Shown: piece by piece, positions 9,438 through 19,140 of the stretch
Numbering within the stretch: position 1 is the stretch's first letter
Layout of the letters: each line of letters starts with the position of its first letter
NCBI RefSeq assembly: GCF_017776525.1
Contig: NZ_JACVEW010000023.1
Span: 1-55,337 of the forward strand
Direction of reading: 5' to 3'
DNA from: Marinobacterium alkalitolerans
GTDB taxonomy: Bacteria > Pseudomonadota > Gammaproteobacteria > Pseudomonadales > Balneatricaceae
DNA: 55,337 nucleotides
Translations under genes and position numbers: made by a program
The notes under the pieces: generated by a model
Told to the model about the DNA's origin: nothing
What the model saw: the letters and a program-made list of their open reading frames with translations, nothing else
Database searches by the model: none

Positions 9438-12400
9438 ATGTTTAAAGCGATCGATGCACTGCATCCGGGACTGATCGAGCAGCCATTGACGGCGCTATGG
9501 GAACAGATCTCACCGCTTTACGCCATTGACGAGAGCCGCTGGCTCAGGGAACTGATGGCGCTGGCCGAGTCCACCGAGGAACAGGTGGAGGCCGCCGAGT
9601 CCTGCGCAACCCGCCTGATCGAGCAGGTACGTGCCGATGACGGCGCCATCCACATGATCGATGCGCTGTTGCTGGAGTACAGCCTCGATACCCGCGAAGG
9701 CATTCTGCTGATGTGCCTGGCCGAAGCCCTGATGCGCGTGCCCGATGCCGAGACCGCCGATGCCCTGATCCGCGACAAGCTCAGCGTCGCCGACTGGAAA
9801 AGCCACCTGAAACATTCCGACTCCCTGCTGGTCAACGCCTCCACCTGGGGCCTGCTGCTGACCGGCAAGGTGGTCACCATGGACGAGCGCGAGGACGGCA
9901 CCCCGTCCAGCGTCATCAACCGCCTCGTCAATCGCCTGGGCGAGCCGATGATCCGCCGCGTCATGCAGCAGGCGATGAAAATCATGGGCCACCAGTTCGT
10001 ACTCGGACGCGACATCAACGAAGCGATGAAGCGCGGCACCGAGTCACGCCAGAAAGGCTATACCTATTCATTCGACATGCTCGGTGAAGCGGCTCTGACA
10101 CGCACCGATGCGGCCAAGTATCTGGACGACTACAGCCGCGCCATCGACTTTGTCGGCAACTACCAGGACAAGAAAGGCACCGGCCCCAAGCCCAGCGTTT
10201 CCATCAAGCTGTCTGCCCTGCACCCCCGTTACGAGCCGGGTCAGGAAAAACAGGTGATGGATGAGCTGTTCCAGACCGTACTCAAGCTGATCCGACAGGC
10301 CCGTGCGCTGGATGTGGCCATCACCATCGACGCCGAAGAAGCCGACCGCCTTGAGCTGTCCCTGCAACTGTTTGAGCAGCTGTATCAACACCCGGATTGT
10401 CAGGGCTGGGGCGGCTTCGGTCTGGTTGTACAGGCCTACTCCAAGCGCGCGCTACCCGTCCTGATCTGGCTGGCAGCACTGGCGAAGCAGCAGGGCGACC
10501 TGATCCCGGTGCGCCTGGTCAAAGGGGCCTACTGGGACTCCGAAATCAAGCTCTGCCAACAGAAGGGGCTGGACGGTTACCCGGTATTTACCCGCAAGGA
10601 AGCAACCGACGTATCCTATCTGGCCTGCGCCCGTTTCCTGCTGAGCAGCCACATCAAGGGACTGATATGGCCACAGTTTGCCAGCCATAACGCCCACACC
10701 GTGGCCACCATCATGACGGAAGCCGAACATCAGCAGTTCGAGTTCCAGCGTCTGCACGGGATGGGTGATGCGCTCTATGACCGCGTGCTGGAGCAGGCTG
10801 GCGTTCCAGTGCGCATCTACGCACCGGTCGGCAACCACAAGGACCTGCTGCCGTATCTGGTACGCCGTCTGCTGGAAAACGGCGCCAACAGCTCGTTCGT
10901 GCACCGCCTGGTGGACGCCCGCTGTCCCATCAGCGATCTGACGGAACACCCCTGGCTGACACTGAGCAAGCGCACACCGCTGCATAACCCGCACATCCCG
11001 CTGCCACGCGATATTTACGGTGCCGAACGGCTCAACTCCCGCGGCCCCAATATCGACATCGACAGCGAATGGACACCCTTCAGCCAGAAGGTGAACCACT
11101 GGCTGACACATCAGTGGCAGGGCGCACCGATCATCAATGGCGAAGCCATCGAAACCGGCAAGCGGGTTGAGGTACGTGCCCCTTACGATCAGCGCCACCT
11201 GACCGGTGAGGTACAGTTTGCCGATGCCGAACTGGCGCAACGCGCAATCGAAGCCGCCAGCGCCGGGTTTGACAGCTGGCATACCACCCCCGTTGGCATT
11301 CGCACCCAGTCTTTGATGCGACTGGGCGATCTGCTGGAAGAGAACCTCGACGAACTGGTCGCGCTCTGCCATCAGGAAGCCGGCAAAACCATTCAGGACG
11401 GCATTGATGAGGTGCGTGAAGCAGTCGACTTCTGCCGTTACTACGCCCTGAGAGCCAACGAGCTGTTCACCACCACACACACACGCCTGCTGGCCGATGG
11501 CGAGCAGCATACGCTGATGCGCGATGGCCGCGGCGTGTTCGTTTGCATCAGCCCCTGGAACTTCCCGCTGGCCATCTTTTTGGGCCAGGTGACGGCGGCG
11601 CTGGCAGCGGGCAACACGGTTGTCGCCAAGCCGGCCGAGCAGACCAGCCTGATCGCCACCCGCGCGATCGAACTCATGCTGGAGGCCGGTGTTCCGGCCA
11701 GTGCCATTCAGCTGCTCCCCGGCCGGGGTGGCGAAGTCGGCGGACCGCTCACCTCAGACCCACGCATCGCTGGCGTGGCCTTTACCGGTTCTACGGAGAC
11801 CGCCCGTGTCATCAGTCGGGCTCTGGCCGCGCGTGACTGCGCCCCTGTCCCTCTGATTGCGGAAACCGGCGGCCAGAACGCCATGATCATCGACTCGACA
11901 TCGCTGCCCGAGCAGGTGATCAAGGATGCCGTTCAGTCCGCCTTTGCATCGGCCGGCCAGCGCTGCTCTGCGCTGAGGGTGCTCTGTGTACAGTCCGATA
12001 TCGCGGATCGCATCATTGACCTGCTGCAGGGCGCGATGGCCGAGCTGAAAACCGGCAATCCCTGCCTGCACAGCACCGATGTAGGGCCGGTGATCGATAC
12101 CGATGCCCAGCAGGGGCTGTTGCAGTATATCGAGCAGATGCAGTCACATGCCCAATTGCTGGCCCAGACCCCGCTGCATGCGGACGCCGAGCAGGGGACC
12201 TTTGTACCGCCGACCGCGTTTGAGATTGATTCCATCGAACGCCTTGGGCGCGAACAGTTTGGTCCCATCATGCATCTGGTGCGCTACGAGGCGCGTGATC
12301 TGGATGCTCTGGTCGACCAGATCAATCGCTGCGGCTACGGACTGACACTGGGCATTCACAGCCGTAACGAAGGCACGGCAGCCCACATTGAAGCCCGTGC

Positions 12401-12575
12401 CCGCGTGGGCAACACCTATATCAACCGCAACCAGGTTGGGGCCACCGTGGGTGTTCAGCCCTTTGGTGGCCAGGGTCTGTCCGGCACCGGTCCCAAGGCG
12501 GGTGGCCCGCACTACCTGCTGCGCTTCACCCGCCTGCAGCCGGCCAAACCCCGTCAAGACAAGGTGGAGGGTTAA
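9438..12575 (+). CDS. putA: Bifunctional proline dehydrogenase / P5C dehydrogenase PutA (lacks C-terminal domain)
   Basis: PutA oxidises proline to P5C with FAD and then to glutamate with NAD. The proline dehydrogenase barrel covers about residues 100-500, with SVSIKLSALHPRYEPG and the IRLVKGAYWDSEIK-like segment near the active site. The aldehyde dehydrogenase half (~545-1030) has the catalytic cysteine in SAGQRCSALRVL and the ETGGQNA segment. At 1045 residues it has neither the N-terminal DNA-binding domain of E. coli PutA nor the C-terminal ALDH-superfamily domain of long PutAs; the latter is encoded by the next gene. The ATG follows GAGGA with good spacing. Confidence 0.95.
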   Translation: MFKAIDALHPGLIEQPLTALWEQISPLYAIDESRWLRELMALAESTEEQVEAAESCATRLIEQVRADDGAIHMIDALLLEYSLDTREGILLMCLAEALMRVPDAETADALIRDKLSVADWKSHLKHSDSLLVNASTWGLLLTGKVVTMDEREDGTPSSVINRLVNRLGEPMIRRVMQQAMKIMGHQFVLGRDINEAMKRGTESRQKGYTYSFDMLGEAALTRTDAAKYLDDYSRAIDFVGNYQDKKGTGPKPSVSIKLSALHPRYEPGQEKQVMDELFQTVLKLIRQARALDVAITIDAEEADRLELSLQLFEQLYQHPDCQGWGGFGLVVQAYSKRALPVLIWLAALAKQQGDLIPVRLVKGAYWDSEIKLCQQKGLDGYPVFTRKEATDVSYLACARFLLSSHIKGLIWPQFASHNAHTVATIMTEAEHQQFEFQRLHGMGDALYDRVLEQAGVPVRIYAPVGNHKDLLPYLVRRLLENGANSSFVHRLVDARCPISDLTEHPWLTLSKRTPLHNPHIPLPRDIYGAERLNSRGPNIDIDSEWTPFSQKVNHWLTHQWQGAPIINGEAIETGKRVEVRAPYDQRHLTGEVQFADAELAQRAIEAASAGFDSWHTTPVGIRTQSLMRLGDLLEENLDELVALCHQEAGKTIQDGIDEVREAVDFCRYYALRANELFTTTHTRLLADGEQHTLMRDGRGVFVCISPWNFPLAIFLGQVTAALAAGNTVVAKPAEQTSLIATRAIELMLEAGVPASAIQLLPGRGGEVGGPLTSDPRIAGVAFTGSTETARVISRALAARDCAPVPLIAETGGQNAMIIDSTSLPEQVIKDAVQSAFASAGQRCSALRVLCVQSDIADRIIDLLQGAMAELKTGNPCLHSTDVGPVIDTDAQQGLLQYIEQMQSHAQLLAQTPLHADAEQGTFVPPTAFEIDSIERLGREQFGPIMHLVRYEARDLDALVDQINRCGYGLTLGIHSRNEGTAAHIEARARVGNTYINRNQVGATVGVQPFGGQGLSGTGPKAGGPHYLLRFTRLQPAKPRQDKVEG

Positions 12576-12577
12576 TC

Positions 12578-13279
12578 ATGCAGCACTCCAATATGCAGGA
12601 CATTCAGGCCAACGCCATCTGGGAAGCCTGGAACCGTCGCGGATTTGCCGATCGCTGTGACCGGCTTCTGGACGCACTGGAACACCTGCCGGCCCATGCC
12701 GAAGCCGCACTGACCCGGCAGCTGGCACAACAGATACTGGATGATGCTCGCCCTCTGGGCGAGACACTGGAGATGCCGGGCCCTACCGGCGAATCCAACG
12801 AGCTTTACCTGACCGGTCGAGGCGTAGCACTTGTACTAGGCACTGCCGACAGCACGGAAACGCTGCTGGCATGTCAGACAATTGCTGCGCTGGCCTGCGG
12901 CAACGCCGTAGTCCTGCACCGGGAAGGCAAGGATCAGTGGCTTACGGCGCTGGTTGAAGCGCTGTACCAGGCAGGCGTTCCCCGCGCCATGCTCGCCCTG
13001 GATACGGACACCCCCGAGTCCGAGCTACTGAAACTGAACGATCTGCGACTGGTGATCACCAGCTGTACACCGGCTCGTGAGATCGAACTCAACCGCGCTC
13101 TGGCCGATCAGGACGGCGTTCTGATCCAGCTGGTAGCCGAAACGGACCTGCAGCACTACCCGCTGCTGACCAGCGCAGACTTTCTGCTGCGACTGGTGAC
13201 GGAAAAGACGCGCACCATTAACACGACTGCTGTCGGCGGTAACGCAACCCTGCTTGAGCTGGGCAGCCGGACCGTCTAA
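12578..13279 (+). CDS. Stand-alone PutA C-terminal (ALDH-superfamily-like) domain
   Basis: A 233-residue protein whose last ~160 residues resemble the C-terminal domain of long PutA proteins: MPGPTGESNELYL corresponds to the PGPTGERN motif, and RTINTTAVGGNATLLELG to the conserved tail (TVNTxAxGGNA). That domain has an ALDH-like fold without catalytic residues and in long PutAs seals the channel that passes P5C between active sites. Here it starts 2 nt after the putA stop, in another frame, with its own RBS (GGAGGG at ~12567). The own RBS and intact frame argue for gene fission rather than a sequencing error. It probably binds PutA in trans. Confidence 0.82.
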   Translation: MQHSNMQDIQANAIWEAWNRRGFADRCDRLLDALEHLPAHAEAALTRQLAQQILDDARPLGETLEMPGPTGESNELYLTGRGVALVLGTADSTETLLACQTIAALACGNAVVLHREGKDQWLTALVEALYQAGVPRAMLALDTDTPESELLKLNDLRLVITSCTPAREIELNRALADQDGVLIQLVAETDLQHYPLLTSADFLLRLVTEKTRTINTTAVGGNATLLELGSRTV

Positions 13280-13411
13280 CTTGAAGTGATCGAGATGCCC
13301 CCATAAGGTGCACTCTTTCATTGTCGACCTGTTTCGGCGTCTCTGAATCCATGCACGGAGCAGGCGCACAATAACACTTCCCCAAGAGGGGTTTGCAGAG
13401 AGGCTTATTGC

Positions 13412-14902
13412 ATGATTGAAAACAACTACGCGGTATACGGGACCTTCATCGTATACCTGATTATGATGTTGGCCATCGGTGTGATTGCATACCAGCGCAC
13501 GGCCAGTTCTTCCGACTACTTCCTGGGTGGCCGCTCACTCGGGCCCTGGCCCGCCGCGCTTTCGGCCGGCGCCTCTGACATGAGTGGCTGGCTGCTGCTG
13601 GGCCTTCCGGGCTATGCATTCGGTTCCGGCATGGAAGCGATCTGGCTGGCCGGTGGTCTGCTGCTGGGTACCTGGGCCAACTGGATGTTTACCGCCAAGC
13701 GCCTGCGCACCTACAGCATTGAAGCCGGTGATGCACTGACACTGCCAGAGTATTTTGCCAACCGCTTCCGCGACAACTCTCGCATGCTGCAGGTCATCTC
13801 TGCCTTCTTTATCCTGCTGTTCTTCCTGTTCTACACCAGCTCCGGTCTGGTTGCCGGCGGCAAGCTGTTCGAGACCGTCTTCGGCCTTGAATACACCACC
13901 GCATTGATTGTCGGCACCATCTGTATCGTCTCCTACACCCTGTTCGGCGGCTTCCTCGCGGTATCCTGGACCGACCTGGTACAGGGCCTGCTGATGGCTG
14001 CTGCACTGCTGATCGTACCGATCGCAGCTATTCAGGCAGACGGTGGTTTCAGCGCCATGTGGGGTGCTGTTGAAGCCAAGAACCCGGAACTGCTGACCAT
14101 CTTCAACAACACCGACGGCGACCCGCTGGGCTTCATTGCCATCGTATCGCTGGCGGCCTGGGGTCTGGGCTATTTCGGCCAGCCGCATATCCTGGCGCGT
14201 TTCGCAGCCTGTCGCAGCAACGATGACATCCCCACTGCCCGCCGCATTGCAGTTGGCTGGAGCGGCCTGTCCATGGCAGGCGCCATGCTGGTCGGCCTGG
14301 CAGGCATGATGTTTGTCGAAACCCAGATGGGCGGCAAACTGGAAGACGGTGAAACCATCTTCATGCTGCTGGTAAACGCCATCTTCCACCCGGTCATCGC
14401 CGGTATCCTGCTGGCCGCCATTCTGGCTGCCATCATGAGTACGGCTGACTCCCAGCTGCTGGTATCCTCTTCTGCGCTGGCGGAAGACTTCTACAAGCAA
14501 CTGTTCCGCAAGGACGCTTCCCAGAAAGAGATCGTCATGGTGGGTCGCGTTGCCGTTATCGGTCTGTCACTGGTTGCCATGTTCCTCGCCTTTGATCCGG
14601 ACAGCACCGTACTGGGCCTGGTGTCCTACGCCTGGGCAGGCTTCGGTGCCGCCTTTGGTCCGGCCCTGCTCATCAGCCTGTACTGGAAAAACATGACGCG
14701 CAACGGCGCGCTGGCCGGTATCGTGGTGGGTGCGGTGACCGTTGTGATCTGGAAGCAGCTCTCAGGCGGCCTGTTCGACATGTATGAAATCGTTCCGGGC
14801 ATCATCTTTGCCACCATCGCCATTCTGGTGGTATCCAAGATGGGTGCCGAACCGGATGCAGAGATTCAGGCCCAGCATGAGCGCATGCTGAACAAACTGT
14901 AA
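13412..14902 (+). CDS. putP: Sodium/proline symporter PutP
   Basis: A 496-residue transporter of the sodium:solute symporter family that imports proline with Na+. It has about 13 hydrophobic segments. Family marks include SSDYFLGGRSLGPWPAALSAGASDMSGW at residues ~31-58 (the SAGASDMSGWLL part is typical of PutP sodium and substrate sites), GYFGQPHILARF near residue 255 and ILAAIMSTADSQLLVSSSAL near residue 337. It lies 132 bp behind the PutA C-terminal-domain gene, completing a proline catabolism block, and is followed by a strong terminator. Confidence 0.95.
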   Translation: MIENNYAVYGTFIVYLIMMLAIGVIAYQRTASSSDYFLGGRSLGPWPAALSAGASDMSGWLLLGLPGYAFGSGMEAIWLAGGLLLGTWANWMFTAKRLRTYSIEAGDALTLPEYFANRFRDNSRMLQVISAFFILLFFLFYTSSGLVAGGKLFETVFGLEYTTALIVGTICIVSYTLFGGFLAVSWTDLVQGLLMAAALLIVPIAAIQADGGFSAMWGAVEAKNPELLTIFNNTDGDPLGFIAIVSLAAWGLGYFGQPHILARFAACRSNDDIPTARRIAVGWSGLSMAGAMLVGLAGMMFVETQMGGKLEDGETIFMLLVNAIFHPVIAGILLAAILAAIMSTADSQLLVSSSALAEDFYKQLFRKDASQKEIVMVGRVAVIGLSLVAMFLAFDPDSTVLGLVSYAWAGFGAAFGPALLISLYWKNMTRNGALAGIVVGAVTVVIWKQLSGGLFDMYEIVPGIIFATIAILVVSKMGAEPDAEIQAQHERMLNKL

Positions 14903-14909
14903 AAAGAGG

Positions 14910-14952
14910 TTCGCCCTGCCCTCCGGGGAACTGGAAGGCAGGGCGAAAAAGT
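14910..14952 (+). terminator. Rho-independent terminator after putP
   Basis: An 11-bp perfect stem (TTCGCCCTGCC at 14910-14920 with GGCAGGGCGAA at 14937-14947) begins 8 nt after the putP stop and is followed by an A-rich rather than T-rich tail. Because of the flanking A and T bases it is a strong hairpin, but a weak classical terminator on the plus strand. Confidence 0.65.
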
Positions 14953-15264
14953 ACCCGGTCCTGAGTACTGAGAAGCCAGCTATCTGCTGACGGCTGGATC
15001 TCCAGTATACACTTGCCACAGAATCAGATCTAATACGATTCGCGCAGAGCGATAATAAGCTGAAATTTACCTCAAAACAGGCGATACGCCTCAGCCTCAA
15101 ACGTACACCTATTCAAGACCCTGAAGCTTACACTAGAGGCATGTGGATAACCTCCTTGGCACTTAAAAGCCAAGAGTACCCACCACAGCGTACATGAAAC
15201 CGTCTGAGGAAACGGGGAGAGCCCTTTGTCTGGTTGTGTTGTGACAATGCTGACCGACAGCAAA
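14953..15264. other. Intergenic stretch with no supported gene
   Basis: About 310 bp between the putP terminator and the terminator of the minus-strand glycosyltransferase. Open frames here have no RBS and no recognisable protein. I see no tRNA, repeat or clear promoter. It marks the boundary between the housekeeping block and the surface-structure block. Confidence 0.5.
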
Positions 15265-15271
15265 AAGTATA

Positions 15272-15294
15272 GCCTTCTGTAATCAACAGAAGGC
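15272..15294 (-). terminator. Hairpin spanning the glycosyltransferase stop codon
   Basis: A perfect 9-bp inverted repeat, GCCTTCTGT (15272-15280) and ACAGAAGGC (15286-15294), with a 5-nt loop. The minus-strand stop codon (15283-15285) lies in the loop, and on the minus strand the stem is followed by TATACTTTTTG. It probably terminates the type I secretion/glycosyltransferase transcript. Confidence 0.65.
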
Positions 15295-16395
15295 ACGACT
15301 ATAAAGGCCCAAATAGCGCTCTGACATTTGTTCCGCAGTGAACATCGCTTTGTATCGAGCGTAGGCTGCTGCCCCCATGCTTTTACATACATCCGAGTTA
15401 GATGCCAAAAAAACCATAGCCTCCCCGATAGCAGTTGCATCCTCTGGTGGCACTACCAGCCCTGTTACTTTATGCCGGTTTACATAGCTGGTTCCGGTGC
15501 CTATTTCGCAAGTAATCAGTGGCAGATTCATCATTTGGGCCTCTAAAAGGCTTATACCAAAAGCCTCCGAGCGCAAATGAGATGGAAAAACGAAGGCTTT
15601 TGCCAAGCTGAGCAAAGCTATTTTGTCAACTTCATCAACTTCACCCAAAAGGTAGAGGTTTGAAACCCCTCTCGCACGCTCAGCCAAGTTGTTGGACATC
15701 TGGCCACCACCTGCAATTACAACTGGCAGCCCTGTCAGGCGAGCAGCATCAACCAGCCAGTCAAGTCCTTTGTAATACCGCAACGCACCTAGAAAAAGAA
15801 AAAAACCTTTTCCAATCCGTCTCTCATAGTACCGTTGTCGCTCTTCAGAAACACTAGGATAATGCGCCTCACTAATGCCTAGCGGAATAATTTCTACGGC
15901 ATCAATGTGTTGTAGCATATGGCTAGTGCTTAAATATTGAGGTGACGTTGCCACCACATATTCAACCGTTTTCAAGAAACACTTTGCCATAGGAAAATAA
16001 AAATGCCGGAACCAGCGCTGACGAATAATATCGCTATGGTAGGTAACGACTGCCGGTGGCATTTTTCGTATTAAACGTGCACCAAGATAAATCAGATCCT
16101 GCAAAGGAAAAGGGTAATGAAAGTGCAGTACATCAGCCCAGTCCAACAGCTGCCAAAACTTCTTAAGATAGGCAGGTCCCACAGGCATTGATGCCACCTG
16201 AAACCACATGGGACAGAAAAACACTTCTGTACCGCAAGGCCAACATTCAACACGAAGCTGCTTCTCTCGAGTAAAGACAAGAACTCTATGAAAGTTTGCC
16301 TTACTGGAGGTACATCGTGCCAACGCTGAAATAAATGTCGCCACCCCCCCCATATCCTCTGGGGGGGCAGACTTGTAGAGGTGGAGTATTTTCAC
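15283..16395 (-). CDS. Family 4 glycosyltransferase
   Basis: A 370-residue GT-B glycosyltransferase. The N-terminal acceptor-side domain begins MKILHLYKSAPPEDMGGV, with a glycine-rich loop. The nucleotide-sugar domain shows FLFLGALRYYKGLDWLVDA near residue 200 and the EX7E-type motif SEAFGISLLEAQ near residue 285. It starts with GTG, 2 nt behind the tolC-like stop, so it is the last gene of the secretion operon. Its bases are more AT-rich than its left neighbours, consistent with a surface-polysaccharide island. The sugar is unknown; by context mannose or D-rhamnose is possible. Confidence 0.88.
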   Translation of the reverse strand: MKILHLYKSAPPEDMGGVATFISALARCTSSKANFHRVLVFTREKQLRVECWPCGTEVFFCPMWFQVASMPVGPAYLKKFWQLLDWADVLHFHYPFPLQDLIYLGARLIRKMPPAVVTYHSDIIRQRWFRHFYFPMAKCFLKTVEYVVATSPQYLSTSHMLQHIDAVEIIPLGISEAHYPSVSEERQRYYERRIGKGFFLFLGALRYYKGLDWLVDAARLTGLPVVIAGGGQMSNNLAERARGVSNLYLLGEVDEVDKIALLSLAKAFVFPSHLRSEAFGISLLEAQMMNLPLITCEIGTGTSYVNRHKVTGLVVPPEDATAIGEAMVFLASNSDVCKSMGAAAYARYKAMFTAEQMSERYLGLYSRAFC

Positions 16396-16396
16396 G

Positions 16397-17797
16397 TCAT
16401 TGACCAGTCACACCAACAGCTGTGTACTGAGGTTCATTAATTACCAGTAGTTCATTTATTTGCGCCAAGTCCGACTCTTGCAAATCACCGGTCCAGCGCT
16501 TAAGCACAACATAGCTCAAGAAAAAACTGTAGCGTGCTTCAAGCAGGTCTCGATGCGCACTGTATTGCTCGCGAGTACGATCCAACACATCCACAACATT
16601 ATTCATACCGTACGAAAAGCTTTTCTCAGCTGCCTCACGTGCCTTGATCGCTGACTGAAGAGCACGCTCTGACGCACGCATTCTCGCCAAAGACGACTCA
16701 GTATTCAAATATGCCGTTTTAATTTCGCGCAAGACCCCCCTCTTGGTCTGCTCCAGCTCCTGACGGGCAATAACTAAACTTTCATAAGCAGCGTTCACAC
16801 GAGCCTGAGTTGAACCACCAGAAAAAATGGGGATTTGCACGTTCAGAGAAGCCACATTGGACTCTGTCTCACCCGAAAGCGAATTTTCATAGCCGATGTT
16901 ACTTCTCTGGCTGCTCAGTTGCAGAGTCACCTTGGGTAAATGATTACCAAGTTCACCTTTTTTCTCTCGTCGCTTAGCCTCGACAGCGGCAGCACGGGCC
17001 TGAATAAGCGGACTCCCAGTCAGTGCCTGCTCCCGCCAGTAGGCATAATCACGTAACTCAAATCCAGAGATGTCTGGCGTTTCAGTCAGCCGCTCCAGCC
17101 GCTCATACACGGCCCGTCCCACCACTTCACTCAGTGCTTCTCTTGCGACCCGGATTCGATTTTCAGCTTCGATTTCGTCAGAAACCAATCGATCCAGCCG
17201 CGCCTCAACTTCCAGCTTTTCCGGCAAGGAAGCCAACTGACGCGCCAGCAATGACTTAATACGCTCAAGGCTACGCACCACTACGCGCTTCTCTGCCTGA
17301 ATCAACGTCAGCGAATCCTGAGCCGCCAGAACATCGAAGTAACGCTGTGCCAGATCAGCAGCAACCCCTTGGATATCACTCAGGCTTTTTGCCTGATACT
17401 GCTCTCTCAGCGACCGCGAGCGTTGATAACTCTGCCAGACCGAGGCGTCAAAGAGCACTTGGCTAATGGACACAGAATATCGTTCACCGTTGTAATAAGT
17501 TTCCTGTCGCGTATTGGTGTAATGGGTACGTGTCAGCCGCACATCGGCACTGACCTGTGGCAACAATTGCCCCAATGCCTCGCGATTCTGGTAGCCGGCA
17601 CGACGCGCCGCAGACTCTGCAATCAGCACGCGTGGATCACGGGATTGAGCCTGCTGATAAAGTGCAAGTAGATCCGACGCGGCGACCGACTCAGGCTCGG
17701 CTGTTTTACTGCCTACTGTTTCCGCAACCGCCACCTGACCTGCCAGCACGACCAACGAGAATGTAATGCCTTTCACCAGGGCGACAAAGGTTTGCAT
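16397..17797 (-). CDS. TolC-family outer membrane channel of type I secretion
   Basis: A 466-residue outer membrane efflux protein. A signal peptide is visible (hydrophobic core after MQTFVALVKG, cleavage near AVAE), followed by the two TolC-type coiled-coil repeats. Typical pieces are LLALYQQAQSRDPRVLIAES near residue 43 and the second-repeat SFSYGMNNVVDVLDRTREQY near residue 395. It is downstream of an HlyD-type adaptor and a PrtD-type ABC exporter in one operon, so it should form the outer membrane exit duct, like PrtF or RsaF. GAGGA lies ten bases before the ATG. Confidence 0.92.
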   Translation of the reverse strand: MQTFVALVKGITFSLVVLAGQVAVAETVGSKTAEPESVAASDLLALYQQAQSRDPRVLIAESAARRAGYQNREALGQLLPQVSADVRLTRTHYTNTRQETYYNGERYSVSISQVLFDASVWQSYQRSRSLREQYQAKSLSDIQGVAADLAQRYFDVLAAQDSLTLIQAEKRVVVRSLERIKSLLARQLASLPEKLEVEARLDRLVSDEIEAENRIRVAREALSEVVGRAVYERLERLTETPDISGFELRDYAYWREQALTGSPLIQARAAAVEAKRREKKGELGNHLPKVTLQLSSQRSNIGYENSLSGETESNVASLNVQIPIFSGGSTQARVNAAYESLVIARQELEQTKRGVLREIKTAYLNTESSLARMRASERALQSAIKAREAAEKSFSYGMNNVVDVLDRTREQYSAHRDLLEARYSFFLSYVVLKRWTGDLQESDLAQINELLVINEPQYTAVGVTGQ

Positions 17798-17802
17798 GCA
17801 AG

Positions 17803-19128
17803 TCAGTCCTCTATGAATGAGCGTGCGAAAGCGTTCGTAGCCGGCTGCACCAAGTACTCCAGCAGCGTGCGCTCGCCGGTATTGATCAATACCTCAGCCG
17901 GCATACCGGGCACAAGCACCAGCTCACCCAGATCGCGTCGCCCTTTTTCGGTCAACGCCACGCGCGCCAAGTAGTAGGGCATGCCGTTTTCTTCATTGGT
18001 AAGGCGGTCTGCCGAAATATGCTCTACCTGCCCTTCAATAATGGGGGTTGTAGCCGACTTGAAGGCACTGAAACGAATATCCGCCAGCTTACCGGCACTC
18101 ACCCGGTCAATATCGATCGGTGACACCTGCGCTTCCACTACCAGATCTGAAGCCGCCGGCACAATATCCAGAATCGGAGCGCCCGATTGCACCACGCCAC
18201 CCACGGTATGCACCTTCATACCTAGTACCATACCAGTCTCGGGTGCACGAATAAGTGTACGCTCAACACGATCTACCAGTGCACGCTCACGCTCTTTCAG
18301 ATCAAACAACTTTGACTGCACCTCGGCCAGCTGGTTCACTACCTCGGTATGAAAGTCCTTTTTAAGCTGCAGAATACTCAAGCGGGTTTCACCTTTTTTC
18401 ATTTTTGCCTGCGCAATGGAGGAACGGTGATCAGCAATTTCGCCCTCCAGCTCGGACACACGCCGCTCCAAGTCGCGCAGACGCTGCTTATCTACAAAAC
18501 CTTCACTCAACAGCTCTTCCAGCTCGGCGGCCTCATCCTTGAACGATGCCTTCAATGCCTTCTTGCTTTGAATCACTGACTCCAGCCCGCGAACCTGCTC
18601 CGAGATTTGAGTCATTCTCTGTTCCAGCACGTCGATTTCACCCAGATGCGAATTCATCCGCGCCTGAAACACCTGCTCTTCACTCTGCACCGACTCGGCC
18701 ACGCGCGGATCGTTCAGGTCAAACGCCGCAGGGAAGGCCACGTTCCCCTTTTGGTCACGCTCAGCCTGCAGCCGCGCCTCCAGTGCACGAGCCGCAATGA
18801 GTTGGCCACGGACAATTTCCAGCTCAGCACGCGCCTGGGTGTCATCCAGCACCAGCAGCACATCGCCCTCTGCCACTTGATCCCCATCTCGCACGTGAAT
18901 GGCCTCCACAATACCACCTTCCAAATGCTGTATTGTCTTGCGGTAGGTTTTCACTGTCACTACCCCTGGTGCCAGCGCAGCACTGTCAAGTGGTGCCACC
19001 GCTGCCCAGGTACCGAACATGCCAAAGGTCACAAACAAAATCAGCAAGCCGATCAGCTTGGGTCTTTTATCCGAAACATCCAGTTCAAACTGACCGTCGC
19101 GAATTGCTTTCAAGGTTTCTGCACTCAT
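17803..19128 (-). CDS. HlyD-family type I secretion periplasmic adaptor
   Basis: A 441-residue membrane fusion protein linking the ABC exporter to the TolC-like channel. It has a short cytoplasmic N-terminus, one membrane helix (~residues 25-45, LIGLLILFVTFGMFGTWAAV), a lipoyl-like half (YRKTIQHLEGGIVEAIHVRDGDQV), a long coiled-coil region (~95-270) and the HlyD C-terminal part with LIRAPETGMVLGMKVHTVGG. I start at the ATG at 19128, which has AAGGA upstream; the frame continues to a TTG two codons earlier. The length and layout match the PrtE/RsaE subgroup. Confidence 0.93.
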   Translation of the reverse strand: MSAETLKAIRDGQFELDVSDKRPKLIGLLILFVTFGMFGTWAAVAPLDSAALAPGVVTVKTYRKTIQHLEGGIVEAIHVRDGDQVAEGDVLLVLDDTQARAELEIVRGQLIAARALEARLQAERDQKGNVAFPAAFDLNDPRVAESVQSEEQVFQARMNSHLGEIDVLEQRMTQISEQVRGLESVIQSKKALKASFKDEAAELEELLSEGFVDKQRLRDLERRVSELEGEIADHRSSIAQAKMKKGETRLSILQLKKDFHTEVVNQLAEVQSKLFDLKERERALVDRVERTLIRAPETGMVLGMKVHTVGGVVQSGAPILDIVPAASDLVVEAQVSPIDIDRVSAGKLADIRFSAFKSATTPIIEGQVEHISADRLTNEENGMPYYLARVALTEKGRRDLGELVLVPGMPAEVLINTGERTLLEYLVQPATNAFARSFIED

Positions 19129-19140
19129 ACTCAAGAATCC

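Noticed and set aside
12576-12600. A sequencing frameshift breaking a long PutA.
   Set aside because: The downstream gene has its own RBS and start, and putA ends with a natural stop after a complete ALDH domain; a lab check would still be useful.
15072-15440. Minus-strand open frame of 122 codons at the end of the glycosyltransferase gene.
   Set aside because: Overlaps the known gene in another frame and crosses its terminator; no RBS.
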